Source: an uncultured Eubacterium sp. (GTDB lineage Bacteria > Bacillota > Clostridia > Lachnospirales > Lachnospiraceae). Taken from it: 22,088 bases of DNA. The stretch is taken from positions 1 through 22,088 of the forward strand of contig CAJUIH010000051.1 of the NCBI GenBank assembly GCA_910586045.1, read 5' to 3'. Positions 8,091 through 14,920 of the stretch are shown here, piece by piece; positions within the stretch are counted from its first letter, which is position 1, and the number at the start of each line of letters is the position of its first letter. A program made the translations under genes and the position numbers. A model generated the notes under the pieces. That model saw only the letters and a list, made by a program, of their open reading frames with translations. It was not told the DNA's origin and ran no database searches.

Positions 8091-9203
8091 TCACCTCATA
8101 TCCTTTTTGGCCTGCTTTTGCACGATTTCCTGCATTTGCGTCCATTTATGCTCCATATCCGCCGTCAGTGCAAACTGCGTCCGGCAGCGGTCCAGGTTGT
8201 GCTGTTTTCTGTGAATCCGAAAATACGTATCACCGGATAAATAATCGGTCAGAAACCGCATCCCGCATTCCATAGTCATCAATTTCGCGCCCATAGGCAG
8301 CATCTCCAATTCCTTTTTGGTAAGGCTGCCCCGGCATCCGTCCAAGTACCCGCTCACATACGTTTCATAGAGTGAAAGGTCCAAGGATACTTTCCCGATA
8401 TCCTGCTCGTCCTCAGCCGCCGTATTTGCCCCAAAACGAACCGCATCCCCAAAATCGTGCACGGAAAGGCCCGGCATGACAGTATCCAGATCGATGACGC
8501 AAAGGCCTGCCCCTGTTTGTCTGTCCAGCAATACATTATTCAGCTTTGTGTCGTTATGCGTAACACGCAGCGGCAGTTTTTTTTGCTTCAGCAGATCGGT
8601 CAGTACGGACATTTCCGGTTCCCGTTCCATAACAAATGCGATTTCCGGCTGTACCGACGCTGCCCTGCCGCAAAGATCCGCCTCTACAGCCGCGCAAAAA
8701 GCCGCGAACCTTTTTTTTGTATTATGAAAATCCGGTATCGTCTCATGCAGCGTATGCGCCGGATATGCTAAAAGCAGCGATTGAAACCTCCCGAAAGCTT
8801 TCGCGCTTTCATAAAAATCTTCCGGCCTTTTTACCGCATCATAACTGACCGCATCCTCAATAAACGGATACATCCGGTAGCATTTTTCCCCGTCGCGGTA
8901 ATAACTGCCTGCATTCCTTGTCGGGATCACGCGCAGCGTCTCGCGGTCCGGGTCGCCGCCCTGCTCCGTCAGCTTTTTACTAAGGTAACCGGTAACCCCG
9001 ATAATATTTTCCATCAGCTTGTCTACATCTTTAAATACTTCCGTATTGATCTGCTGCAAGATATACCGTTTCCGCTGCCCGCACTGATCCATTTCGATTA
9101 AATGCGTGCGGTTAATATGCCCGGTACCGTATTCTTCTGCGGATAAAACGGACCCGTCTACGGCAAACATCTGGATCACCTGATTTAATTTTTGCATTTG
9201 CAT
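8091..9203 (-). CDS. nahK: N-acetylhexosamine 1-kinase
   Basis: This 370-residue protein belongs to the APH (aminoglycoside phosphotransferase-fold) kinases and matches NahK/LnpB, which phosphorylates GlcNAc or GalNAc at the anomeric carbon using ATP. The N lobe carries YGTGHINRTHLIE (25-37) and RYILQQIN (46-53). The catalytic loop is THNDTKLNNVLLD (215-227) with Asp218, and the metal-binding CVIDLDTVMPG (235-245) has Asp238 and Asp240. The HNDTKLNN form is characteristic of NahK. Directly downstream is the GH112 phosphorylase, whose HexNAc product is this enzyme's substrate. The start at 9203 has an unusual ribosome binding site, a run of nine G four bases before ATG; a second ATG follows two codons later. 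Aminoglycoside resistance is an unlikely alternative given motif and context. Confidence 0.93.
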   Translation of the reverse strand: MQMQKLNQVIQMFAVDGSVLSAEEYGTGHINRTHLIEMDQCGQRKRYILQQINTEVFKDVDKLMENIIGVTGYLSKKLTEQGGDPDRETLRVIPTRNAGSYYRDGEKCYRMYPFIEDAVSYDAVKRPEDFYESAKAFGRFQSLLLAYPAHTLHETIPDFHNTKKRFAAFCAAVEADLCGRAASVQPEIAFVMEREPEMSVLTDLLKQKKLPLRVTHNDTKLNNVLLDRQTGAGLCVIDLDTVMPGLSVHDFGDAVRFGANTAAEDEQDIGKVSLDLSLYETYVSGYLDGCRGSLTKKELEMLPMGAKLMTMECGMRFLTDYLSGDTYFRIHRKQHNLDRCRTQFALTADMEHKWTQMQEIVQKQAKKDMR

Positions 9204-9207
9204 AGCA

Positions 9208-9216
9208 CCCCCCCCC
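9208..9216 (-). promoter_or_regulatory. Nine-G homopolymer serving as nahK ribosome binding site
   Basis: Bases 9208-9216 are nine consecutive C on the plus strand (nine G in the mRNA), four bases before the nahK ATG. No other Shine-Dalgarno-like sequence lies in the 34-nt gap after the GNAT gene. Such tracts can pair with the anti-Shine-Dalgarno only in part and are prone to length change. Confidence 0.55.
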
Positions 9217-9237
9217 TATGTTTTGATCGATGTACGA

Positions 9238-9783
9238 TTACAGCACACATTCCAACTGGCAGTCAAACGGCTCTGCGGCAACGTGCGCCGGGTGGTATAC
9301 TTGTGCTTCCACGCATCCTAACGACCGGTAAAACGCCTGGGTTTCCACCGCGGAATGCGCCGATATATACAGCTTTTTCGCACCGTGCTGCTTTGCCCAT
9401 TCCCCGGCCCTTGCAAAAAGCACTTTTCCGATTCCCTGCCCGCGCAGTTCTTTTGATACATGGATACTGGTAAGGTCCAGATAATACTGTTCTTTGCCAA
9501 ACAGTTCCGCTTCTACCGAAACAAACCCCTTTAGGCTGCCGTCACAAAAAGCGCCGTATACAAAACCGCCCGTCGAAACCGTATTGCGCAGGCAGTCTGT
9601 CAATGTCTGATATTCCGCTTCGCCCCAGTCATCCACAAATGGCGCATCCCGGACCACCCACCGGCTATGTTCCTTTCTCCAGCACTTTGTTACATCCTGG
9701 CGTCGGTTAAAATATTGAAATAAAGACAGATGGATTTCTTCGAAACTTAGCTTTCGATATTGGATCGTAGGTAACATGTTCAT
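9238..9783 (-). CDS. GNAT family N-acetyltransferase
   Basis: This 181-residue protein has the GNAT core in its second half: VYGAFCDGSLKGFVSVE (beta2-3), YYLDLTSIHVSKELRGQGIGKVLF with the acetyl-CoA loop RGQGIGK near residue 115, then KLYISAHSAVETQAFYRSLG, the usual beta5-alpha4 segment. The N-terminal part (FNRRQDVTKCWRKEH) is not familiar. The acceptor amine is unknown. The start at 9783 follows an AGGAG four bases upstream. It lies 34 nt before nahK, with no terminator between, so it is probably the first gene of the hexosamine-sugar operon. Whether it acts on an amino sugar or is an unrelated rider cannot be judged from sequence. Confidence 0.85.
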   Translation of the reverse strand: MNMLPTIQYRKLSFEEIHLSLFQYFNRRQDVTKCWRKEHSRWVVRDAPFVDDWGEAEYQTLTDCLRNTVSTGGFVYGAFCDGSLKGFVSVEAELFGKEQYYLDLTSIHVSKELRGQGIGKVLFARAGEWAKQHGAKKLYISAHSAVETQAFYRSLGCVEAQVYHPAHVAAEPFDCQLECVL

Positions 9784-9846
9784 TTTCTCCTGCTTTGTAT
9801 TCCCGTTTGTCTTTGGCTGTGCGTGCAGCCCTTGTTCTTTTAAGTC

Positions 9847-9882
9847 AGTATACAGTACTTTGACGGATATTTCCAGAAATAT
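9847..9882 (-). promoter_or_regulatory. Putative promoter with palindromic operator before the GNAT-nahK-lnpA run
   Basis: On the minus strand TGGAAA (9870-9875) and TATACT (9847-9852) are 17 nt apart, a moderate SigA match. A 16-bp palindrome ATATTTC-TG-GAAATAT (9867-9882) covers the -35 element, the position expected for a repressor site. The regulator is unknown. Confidence 0.45.
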
Positions 9883-9895
9883 TTTTATGATTCCG

Positions 9896-9937
9896 ATCGC
9901 GCTGCTAAATGAGCACCTGATTTTTGAGCAGCGCGAT
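9896..9937 (-). terminator. Inverted repeat downstream of the subtilase gene, possible terminator
   Basis: ATCGCGCTGCT (9896-9906) and its exact complement AGCAGCGCGAT (9927-9937) form an 11-bp GC-rich stem around a 20-nt loop, 34 nt after the protease stop codon. There is no U-run directly after it on the minus strand, so it could instead be a regulatory site or a transcript-end stabiliser. Confidence 0.45.
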
Positions 9938-9970
9938 GAAAGGCAGATTGAATTGCAGCAGGCTAAAGCC

Positions 9971-10855
9971 CTACCGTTCCAGCAGTTTTCTTACATCCAG
10001 CGTCCCCCAGCAGGAATCGTTTTCGCCAGAAGCCAGCTTATCATAAAAACGCAGCTTCAGCTGTGCCGGCGTCATATGCGGATAACAGTCGAATGCAAGC
10101 GCGCAGGCGCCGGATACGACGGCTGTTGCCATTGATGTGCCGCTTTTAACCGTATAACCATAGTTTTCAAAATGACAGCTTTTGATTTCGGTGCCGGGTG
10201 CTAAGATTTCCGGCTTGCATACACAGCATCCTGTAGGGCCGATTCCGCTGTAGCCAGGAAACAATCCTCTTCTGCGGACAGCCGCGTCTCTATCGTCACA
10301 ACTGCCTACGGTAAGTACCGTACTGCTGGCACCCGGAATCGTTACGCTGCTGCTTGCAGGACCGCCGTTTCCGGCCGCAGCAACCGTAAATACACCGCTG
10401 TCCCACATTCGGTCCACCCATTCCAGCATCTGGTCCCGTTCTTTTGTTTTGGACTGCGGCAGCATGCCGACAGAAATATTCGCGATACGGATCCCATACC
10501 GTTCCCGATTTTCTATAATCCAGCGGATAGCTTCGATCACATCTTTTGTATTCCCATTTCCCGTGCGGTCAAGTACTTTAAGCACTATCAAAGAGGCCAA
10601 CGGCGCAATGCCGCGGCAGCGGCCTTTGCTCATACGCCCGCTTCCGGCTATGATCCCCGCTATATGGGATCCATGGCCGTTATCGTCATAGGGCTTGTTA
10701 TTATGGCTGCAGAAATCCTGGAATACACGGATGCGGTCCGCATAATCCGGGTGCATGGAAATCCCGGTATCCAAAATGGCAACGCCGACACCCCGGCCCG
10801 TATACCCCAGCCGGTGTATATAGTCACAATGTATCAAATTACGTACCCTGTCCAT
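9971..10855 (-). CDS. S8 family subtilisin-like serine peptidase, probably cytoplasmic
   Basis: The predicted protein is 294 residues. The subtilase triad is complete: Asp29 in VAILDTGI, His61 in NGHGSHIAG and Ser near 240 in SGTSMATA. The oxyanion-hole Asn is in AAAGNGGP near 162. It lacks both a signal peptide and a propeptide: the catalytic domain starts within the first 20 residues (VRNLIHC...GYTGRGVGVAILDTGI). This resembles intracellular subtilisins. The start at 10855 is chosen because an AGGA lies nine bases upstream and a promoter at 10881-10910 would put the transcript start just before it. The frame extends upstream to 10942 through other starts, but those overlap the promoter and the pnp terminator. 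The protein carries roughly ten cysteines, unusual for a secreted S8 enzyme and consistent with a reducing interior. The target is unknown. Confidence 0.9.
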   Translation of the reverse strand: MDRVRNLIHCDYIHRLGYTGRGVGVAILDTGISMHPDYADRIRVFQDFCSHNNKPYDDNGHGSHIAGIIAGSGRMSKGRCRGIAPLASLIVLKVLDRTGNGNTKDVIEAIRWIIENRERYGIRIANISVGMLPQSKTKERDQMLEWVDRMWDSGVFTVAAAGNGGPASSSVTIPGASSTVLTVGSCDDRDAAVRRRGLFPGYSGIGPTGCCVCKPEILAPGTEIKSCHFENYGYTVKSGTSMATAVVSGACALAFDCYPHMTPAQLKLRFYDKLASGENDSCWGTLDVRKLLER

Positions 10856-10880
10856 AAAACACGATCCTGCGCTTTTTATT

Positions 10881-10910
10881 ATCATATGGCAGGAAGTATT
10901 TTTATGTGAA
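10881..10910 (-). promoter_or_regulatory. Putative promoter for the subtilase gene
   Basis: Minus-strand TTCACA (10905-10910) is followed after 18 nt by TATGAT (10881-10886). It lies between the pnp terminator and the preferred start at 10855, giving a leader of about 20 nt. Confidence 0.55.
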
Positions 10911-10938
10911 TATCTTTTGGGCATGCCCAGCCGCAATA

Positions 10939-10963
10939 CCAAAAACGGCCATGCCGTTTTTGG
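10939..10963 (-). terminator. Rho-independent terminator after pnp
   Basis: CCAAAAACGGC (10939-10949) and GCCGTTTTTGG (10953-10963) pair perfectly around a three-base loop, 31 nt after the pnp stop. The A-run before and T-run after the GC core make it symmetrical, so it could act in both directions. Confidence 0.85.
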
Positions 10964-10993
10964 GCATGACCGGGCGGACAGGCTGTTCCTTGT

Positions 10994-13087
10994 TTATTTC
11001 GACTTTGGTACGTCTTTTAAGCTGAAGCTGACACGTCCCATTTTATCTTTTCCTAGACAGATCACGGTAATCTTATCGCCAAGTGTCAGCACATCTTCGA
11101 CATGGTTGATCCTGCCTTTTGAAAGCTTGGAAATATGGACCATGCCTTCCTTTCCAGGCGCAAACTCAATAAACGCCCCAAATTCTTTAATACTGACTAC
11201 TTTTCCGGTGAAAATCTGCCCTGCTTCGAAATCCGTCGTAATAATCTGAATCATTTCTACGGCTTTTTCCATCATTTCCTTATCGGTACCGCAAATGGAC
11301 ACGGCGCCGTCGTCGGTAATATCTATTTTTACCCCGGTGCGGTCGATAATCTCGTTAATCGTCTTGCCGCGCTGGCCGACAACATCGCCGATTTTCATCG
11401 GATCAATTTGGATTTGGATGATTTTCGGCGCATACGGCGCCACTTCTTTTCGTGGTTTATCAATCGCCTTTGCCATCACCTCATCCATAATATAGAGTCT
11501 CGCTTCCCTTGTACGCGCAATGGCTTCCTCGACAATCGGACGGGTCAGCCCATGGATTTTGATATCCATTTGGATTGCCGTAATACCGGCATGTGTTCCG
11601 GTCACTTTAAAATCCATATCGCCAAAGAAATCTTCCAGCCCCTGGATATCTGTCAGTACGACATAATCATCATCCGTATCTCCGGTTACCAGACCGCAGG
11701 AGATGCCCGCAACCATGGATTTAATCGGTACGCCCGCCGCCATCAGGGCCATGCAGGAGGCACAGGTAGACGCCATGGATGTAGAACCGTTGGATTCGAA
11801 TGTCTCCGAAACGGCACGGATCGCATAAGGGAACTCTTCGACAGACGGAAGTACCGGAACCAGTGCCTTTTCCGCCAGCGCTCCATGCCCGATTTCCCGG
11901 CGTCCCGGCCCGCGCGACGGTTTTGTCTCGCCTACGGAATAGGACGGAAAATTATAATGGTGCATGTACCGTTTTAATACGATATTTTCATCCAGGCCGT
12001 CGACTTTTTGTACTTCCGACATCGGTGCCAGCGTTACAACATCACAGATCTGCGTCTGCCCTCTTGTAAACATAGCCGAACCATGCACACGCGGAATCAA
12101 ATCCACCTCAGCAGCCAGCGGACGGATCTGTGTAATCGCACGGCCGTCCGGACGTTTGCGGTCTTTTAAAATCATTTTACGCACGGTCTTTTTCTGGTAC
12201 TGGTAAATCGCCTCGTCTAAAAGCGCGCTCCATTCCTCCTGTTCCGCAAAGGCTTCCTGCAGCTTTTCCGTGATCTGGCGGATATTCTCCTGCCGTACCT
12301 GCTTTTGGTCTGTAAAAACAGCTTCTTCCATTTCCTGCGGAGAAACGATTTCTTGGATCGCGGCAAACATTTCCTCCGGGATCGCGCAGCTTGTATAGGA
12401 ATGCTTTGGTTTTCCGACTTCTTCCACAATATGGTTAATAAACGCATTGATCGACTGGTTGATCTCATGCGCCATATAAATCGCCTCGATCATTTTTTCT
12501 TCCGGAATCTCGTTTGCCCCGGCTTCGATCATAATCACCTTTTCCATTGTAGAAGCTACCGTAAGCTGTAAATCCCCCTCATCCCATTCCTGCTGCGACG
12601 GGTTAATAATCAACTGCCCGTCCACCATACCAAGCTGCGTCATGGCACATGGACCGCAAAACGGGATGTCCGAAATACAGGCGGCAATCGCAGCGCCGAG
12701 CATTGCCGTAATTTCCGGACGGCACTGCGGGTCTACGCTCATTACCATATTATTGAGCGTAACATCATTCCGGTAATCTTTCGGGAATAACGGGCGCATC
12801 GGGCGGTCGATCACACGCGACGTTAAAATGGCATTTTCCGATGCTTTCCCCTCCCTTTTATTAAAACCGCCCGGAATTTTTCCAACGGCATATAATTTTT
12901 CTTCATATTCTACACTTAACGGGAAAAAATCAATCCCTTCCCTTGGCTTTTCCGATGCGGTTGCGGTAGAAAGCACAGTCGTTTCCCCATACCGCATAAG
13001 CGCCGCACCGTTTGCCTGTGCACAGACACGTCCGATTTCTACCGTCAGTGTCTTACCGCCGATTTCCATAGAATAACTTTTATACAT
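10994..13087 (-). CDS. pnp: Polyribonucleotide nucleotidyltransferase (PNPase)
   Basis: This 697-residue, full-length PNPase is a trimeric 3'-5' phosphorolytic exoribonuclease that degrades mRNA to NDPs. Domain order is standard: first RNase PH domain (MYKSYSMEIGGKTLTVEIGRV, with PGGFNKREGKASENAILTSR near 75), a helical linker, a second RNase PH domain with the phosphate-binding SNGSTSMASTCASCMALMA, then KH (VVGQRGKTINEIIDRTG) and S1 (GQIFTGKVVSIKEFGAFIEF). It ends shortly after the S1 domain. An AAGGAG site precedes the ATG at 13087. It lies downstream of rpsO, the usual order in bacteria. A terminator between them means pnp relies on read-through or on a promoter I could not place confidently in the 126-bp gap. 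Confidence 0.98.
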   Translation of the reverse strand: MYKSYSMEIGGKTLTVEIGRVCAQANGAALMRYGETTVLSTATASEKPREGIDFFPLSVEYEEKLYAVGKIPGGFNKREGKASENAILTSRVIDRPMRPLFPKDYRNDVTLNNMVMSVDPQCRPEITAMLGAAIAACISDIPFCGPCAMTQLGMVDGQLIINPSQQEWDEGDLQLTVASTMEKVIMIEAGANEIPEEKMIEAIYMAHEINQSINAFINHIVEEVGKPKHSYTSCAIPEEMFAAIQEIVSPQEMEEAVFTDQKQVRQENIRQITEKLQEAFAEQEEWSALLDEAIYQYQKKTVRKMILKDRKRPDGRAITQIRPLAAEVDLIPRVHGSAMFTRGQTQICDVVTLAPMSEVQKVDGLDENIVLKRYMHHYNFPSYSVGETKPSRGPGRREIGHGALAEKALVPVLPSVEEFPYAIRAVSETFESNGSTSMASTCASCMALMAAGVPIKSMVAGISCGLVTGDTDDDYVVLTDIQGLEDFFGDMDFKVTGTHAGITAIQMDIKIHGLTRPIVEEAIARTREARLYIMDEVMAKAIDKPRKEVAPYAPKIIQIQIDPMKIGDVVGQRGKTINEIIDRTGVKIDITDDGAVSICGTDKEMMEKAVEMIQIITTDFEAGQIFTGKVVSIKEFGAFIEFAPGKEGMVHISKLSKGRINHVEDVLTLGDKITVICLGKDKMGRVSFSLKDVPKSK

Positions 13088-13147
13088 GATTTTTCTCCTT
13101 ACATAGAATTGGTTTGGGTGTCAGAAAGGAACTGGCATTTGAAAACA

Positions 13148-13173
13148 AAAAGAGCGGAAACTCTCCGCTCTTT
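13148..13173 (-). terminator. Rho-independent terminator after rpsO
   Basis: AAAGAGCGGA (13148-13157) pairs with TCCGCTCTTT (13164-13173) around a six-base loop. In the minus-strand transcript the stem is followed by TTGTTTTC. It lies 41 nt after the rpsO stop, between rpsO and pnp. Confidence 0.85.
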
Positions 13174-13213
13174 CGATTGAAGTTTATGGCAGATGACAAA
13201 ACGCCACCCAGGA

Positions 13214-13480
13214 TTATTTTCTTAATCCCAAACGCTTAATCAATGTACGGTATCTTTCGATATCATTTTTCTTCAGGTATGCCAATAATCCCCTTCTCTG
13301 GCCAACCATTTTCAAAAGTCCCCTTCTGGAATGGTGGTCTTTTTGATGGATTTTTAAATGCTCCGTCAGTTCGTTAATCCTTGCTGTCAGTAAAGCAATC
13401 TGCACTTCCGGTGATCCGGTATCGCCTGCCTTTGTACCATACTCTGCAATAATCGTTTCTTTCTTTTCTTTTGATAACAT
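13214..13480 (-). CDS. rpsO: 30S ribosomal protein S15
   Basis: This 88-residue protein is S15, a primary 16S rRNA-binding protein of the 30S platform. The family pattern is clear: MLSKEKKETIIAEY, then GDTGSPEVQIALLTARINEL, then H-DHHSRRGLLKMVGQRRGLL and ending in KRLGLRK. The start at 13480 is preferred over an in-frame upstream ATG at 13519, because GGAGG lies just before it and the resulting length is the normal 88. It has its own promoter (13580-13608), a leader of about 95 nt and a terminator, and is followed by pnp. Confidence 0.98.
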   Translation of the reverse strand: MLSKEKKETIIAEYGTKAGDTGSPEVQIALLTARINELTEHLKIHQKDHHSRRGLLKMVGQRRGLLAYLKKNDIERYRTLIKRLGLRK

Positions 13481-13515
13481 AGGAATCCTCCATAATTTAA
13501 TAATCGCCCTTACAC

Positions 13516-13573
13516 GCATGATACTCAGTAAAAGGTTGGAGAGTCCATCTACCGAATATGGGCTGTCTCATGC
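13516..13573 (-). promoter_or_regulatory. Structured rpsO leader, candidate S15 autoregulatory element
   Basis: In the minus-strand leader, GCATGA (13568-13573) can pair with TCATGC (13516-13521), closing a domain of about 46 nt upstream of the rpsO ribosome binding site. S15 represses its own mRNA through leader structures in several bacteria. I cannot match this one to a described class, so the role is inferred from position. Confidence 0.35.
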
Positions 13574-13579
13574 TTTTTC

Positions 13580-13608
13580 AATATAGCATACCTGCGGCTG
13601 ATTGTAAA
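13580..13608 (-). promoter_or_regulatory. SigA-type promoter for rpsO
   Basis: Minus-strand TTTACA (13603-13608), a 17-nt spacer and TATATT (13580-13585), with TG one base before the -10 (extended -10). Confidence 0.75.
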
Positions 13609-13681
13609 CTGTTTTTTTCTATTTCTTGTACGAAAATGACACAAATTCGTAACAATTAAATGAAAGGCAGACACCGCACTG

Positions 13682-14779
13682 CTACAGCATGCACCGACAG
13701 CAGATCGGCGTCCGGTAAAACATCCCGGATATTTTCACCCCTTCCCGTGAACCGCTCGCATGGATAATCTGCCCGTTTCCAATATACATTCCGACATGGC
13801 TGATCGTACTGCCGATCCCATAAAAAATCAGATCTCCAGGCAAAAGCTGCGAAGTATCCACGCTGGTTCCGCACCCTGCTTGTTTTCTCGCGGAATGCGG
13901 CACATAAATCAGATGCTCGGATAATACCTGCATCGTAAAGCCGGCGCTGTCAAGCCCTTTTTCAGGATCCGTCCCTTGCGCGGCATAACGATTGCCCACA
14001 TATCCTAGCGCGGTCTGTACCAGATTGTACCTTTCCTCCGACAGTCCGTCTCTTGTAATTTCGGTATAAGCCATTGCTTTTTTCAGTTCTTCGGAAACAT
14101 GGACGTACTTCGCACTGACATACCCTTCTTCTTCATCCAGACGGATTTTTATCCATTCGCTGTCCAGGGAACCGCCCTCTTTTTCTTCTGCTACTTCCAG
14201 TTCCTCCCCTTCGGTTACCATTGTAAGGATTGCACAGTCCGCGGCAGGTTTTTCACGGATATATACGGTCGCCGCACGGACGGTTGCTACTTTTTTCTGT
14301 AATTTTTTTGCAAGCCCTGCCGCCTGTTTGCCTGTAATCAAATACGTATTTTTTACATACCCGCTTACCTCTCCCGAACGGATCTGGTACCAGCCGTCCG
14401 CGGTGCTTAAAATCTCACACCCCGCATCGGCCGGAAGCTTTCCGACGATCCTTGCACTCTCATCGGCGGTTTCGCGGATATTGACATAATTGTCCACATT
14501 GGCGATACCAAGATTTTGATAGCCGTTCACGGACGCAGCGGTTTCTTTTTGGGCTTTCTTTTTCTGCTTTTTTTGTGTGTCTGCTTTAGACCCCGCAGGC
14601 GTCTGCTCGGAGTCCGTTTTTGCCCCGTCTGAAGACTCATTCAGATACTCTGCTAAAACGGCGTTAATGCCTGCGTGAATGGAAGCCGTTCTTGCGGACA
14701 ATGCCGGGGTACGCAATGCCGTGAACGCAATGACAGATACCAGGGATACTGCCCCTAATTTTCGAATTTTTAACCTCAT
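13682..14779 (-). CDS. SH3-domain NlpC/P60 family protein with catalytic Cys replaced by Ser
   Basis: This 365-residue secreted protein is built like a cell-wall endopeptidase. The start at 14779 follows a perfect AGGAGG; an upstream in-frame start at 14845 is rejected. The N-terminus has a basic MRLKIRK, a hydrophobic segment (LGAVSLVSVIAF) and an AxA-type site near ALSA (26-29). A charged Lys-rich linker (about 50-82) is followed by two bacterial SH3 domains (about 90-147 and 165-228). The NlpC/P60 domain runs from about 247 to the end. Active enzymes have DCSGF; here the segment is LDSAGF (276-281) with Ser278 in the Cys position. The His residues remain: His328 in SHVGMYIG and His340 in IIHA. 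It is probably an inactive or altered wall-binding relative. It has its own consensus promoter and sits between ribF and rpsO. Confidence 0.9.
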   Translation of the reverse strand: MRLKIRKLGAVSLVSVIAFTALRTPALSARTASIHAGINAVLAEYLNESSDGAKTDSEQTPAGSKADTQKKQKKKAQKETAASVNGYQNLGIANVDNYVNIRETADESARIVGKLPADAGCEILSTADGWYQIRSGEVSGYVKNTYLITGKQAAGLAKKLQKKVATVRAATVYIREKPAADCAILTMVTEGEELEVAEEKEGGSLDSEWIKIRLDEEEGYVSAKYVHVSEELKKAMAYTEITRDGLSEERYNLVQTALGYVGNRYAAQGTDPEKGLDSAGFTMQVLSEHLIYVPHSARKQAGCGTSVDTSQLLPGDLIFYGIGSTISHVGMYIGNGQIIHASGSREGVKISGMFYRTPICCRCML

Positions 14780-14860
14780 TGAATCCTCCTGCTCAATAGA
14801 CTGTGCGGTTTTATCTGTTTTATTCGTAATATTGACGAAAATCACACTTCATACTGGTAT

Positions 14861-14889
14861 ATTATAGCAATCGCAAACAATGCTGTCAA
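14861..14889 (-). promoter_or_regulatory. Perfect-consensus SigA promoter for the SH3/NlpC-P60 gene
   Basis: Minus-strand TTGACA (14884-14889) and TATAAT (14861-14866) are separated by exactly 17 nt, with TG one base upstream of the -10. It predicts a transcript start near 14854 and a leader of about 75 nt. Confidence 0.9.
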
Positions 14890-14920
14890 TGTCATGTAAC
14901 ATTTTGGCAATCTGTTTTTC

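Noticed and set aside
14780..14845. N-terminal extension of the SH3/NlpC-P60 gene
   Set aside because: It would bury the AGGAGG site and put polar residues ahead of the signal peptide.
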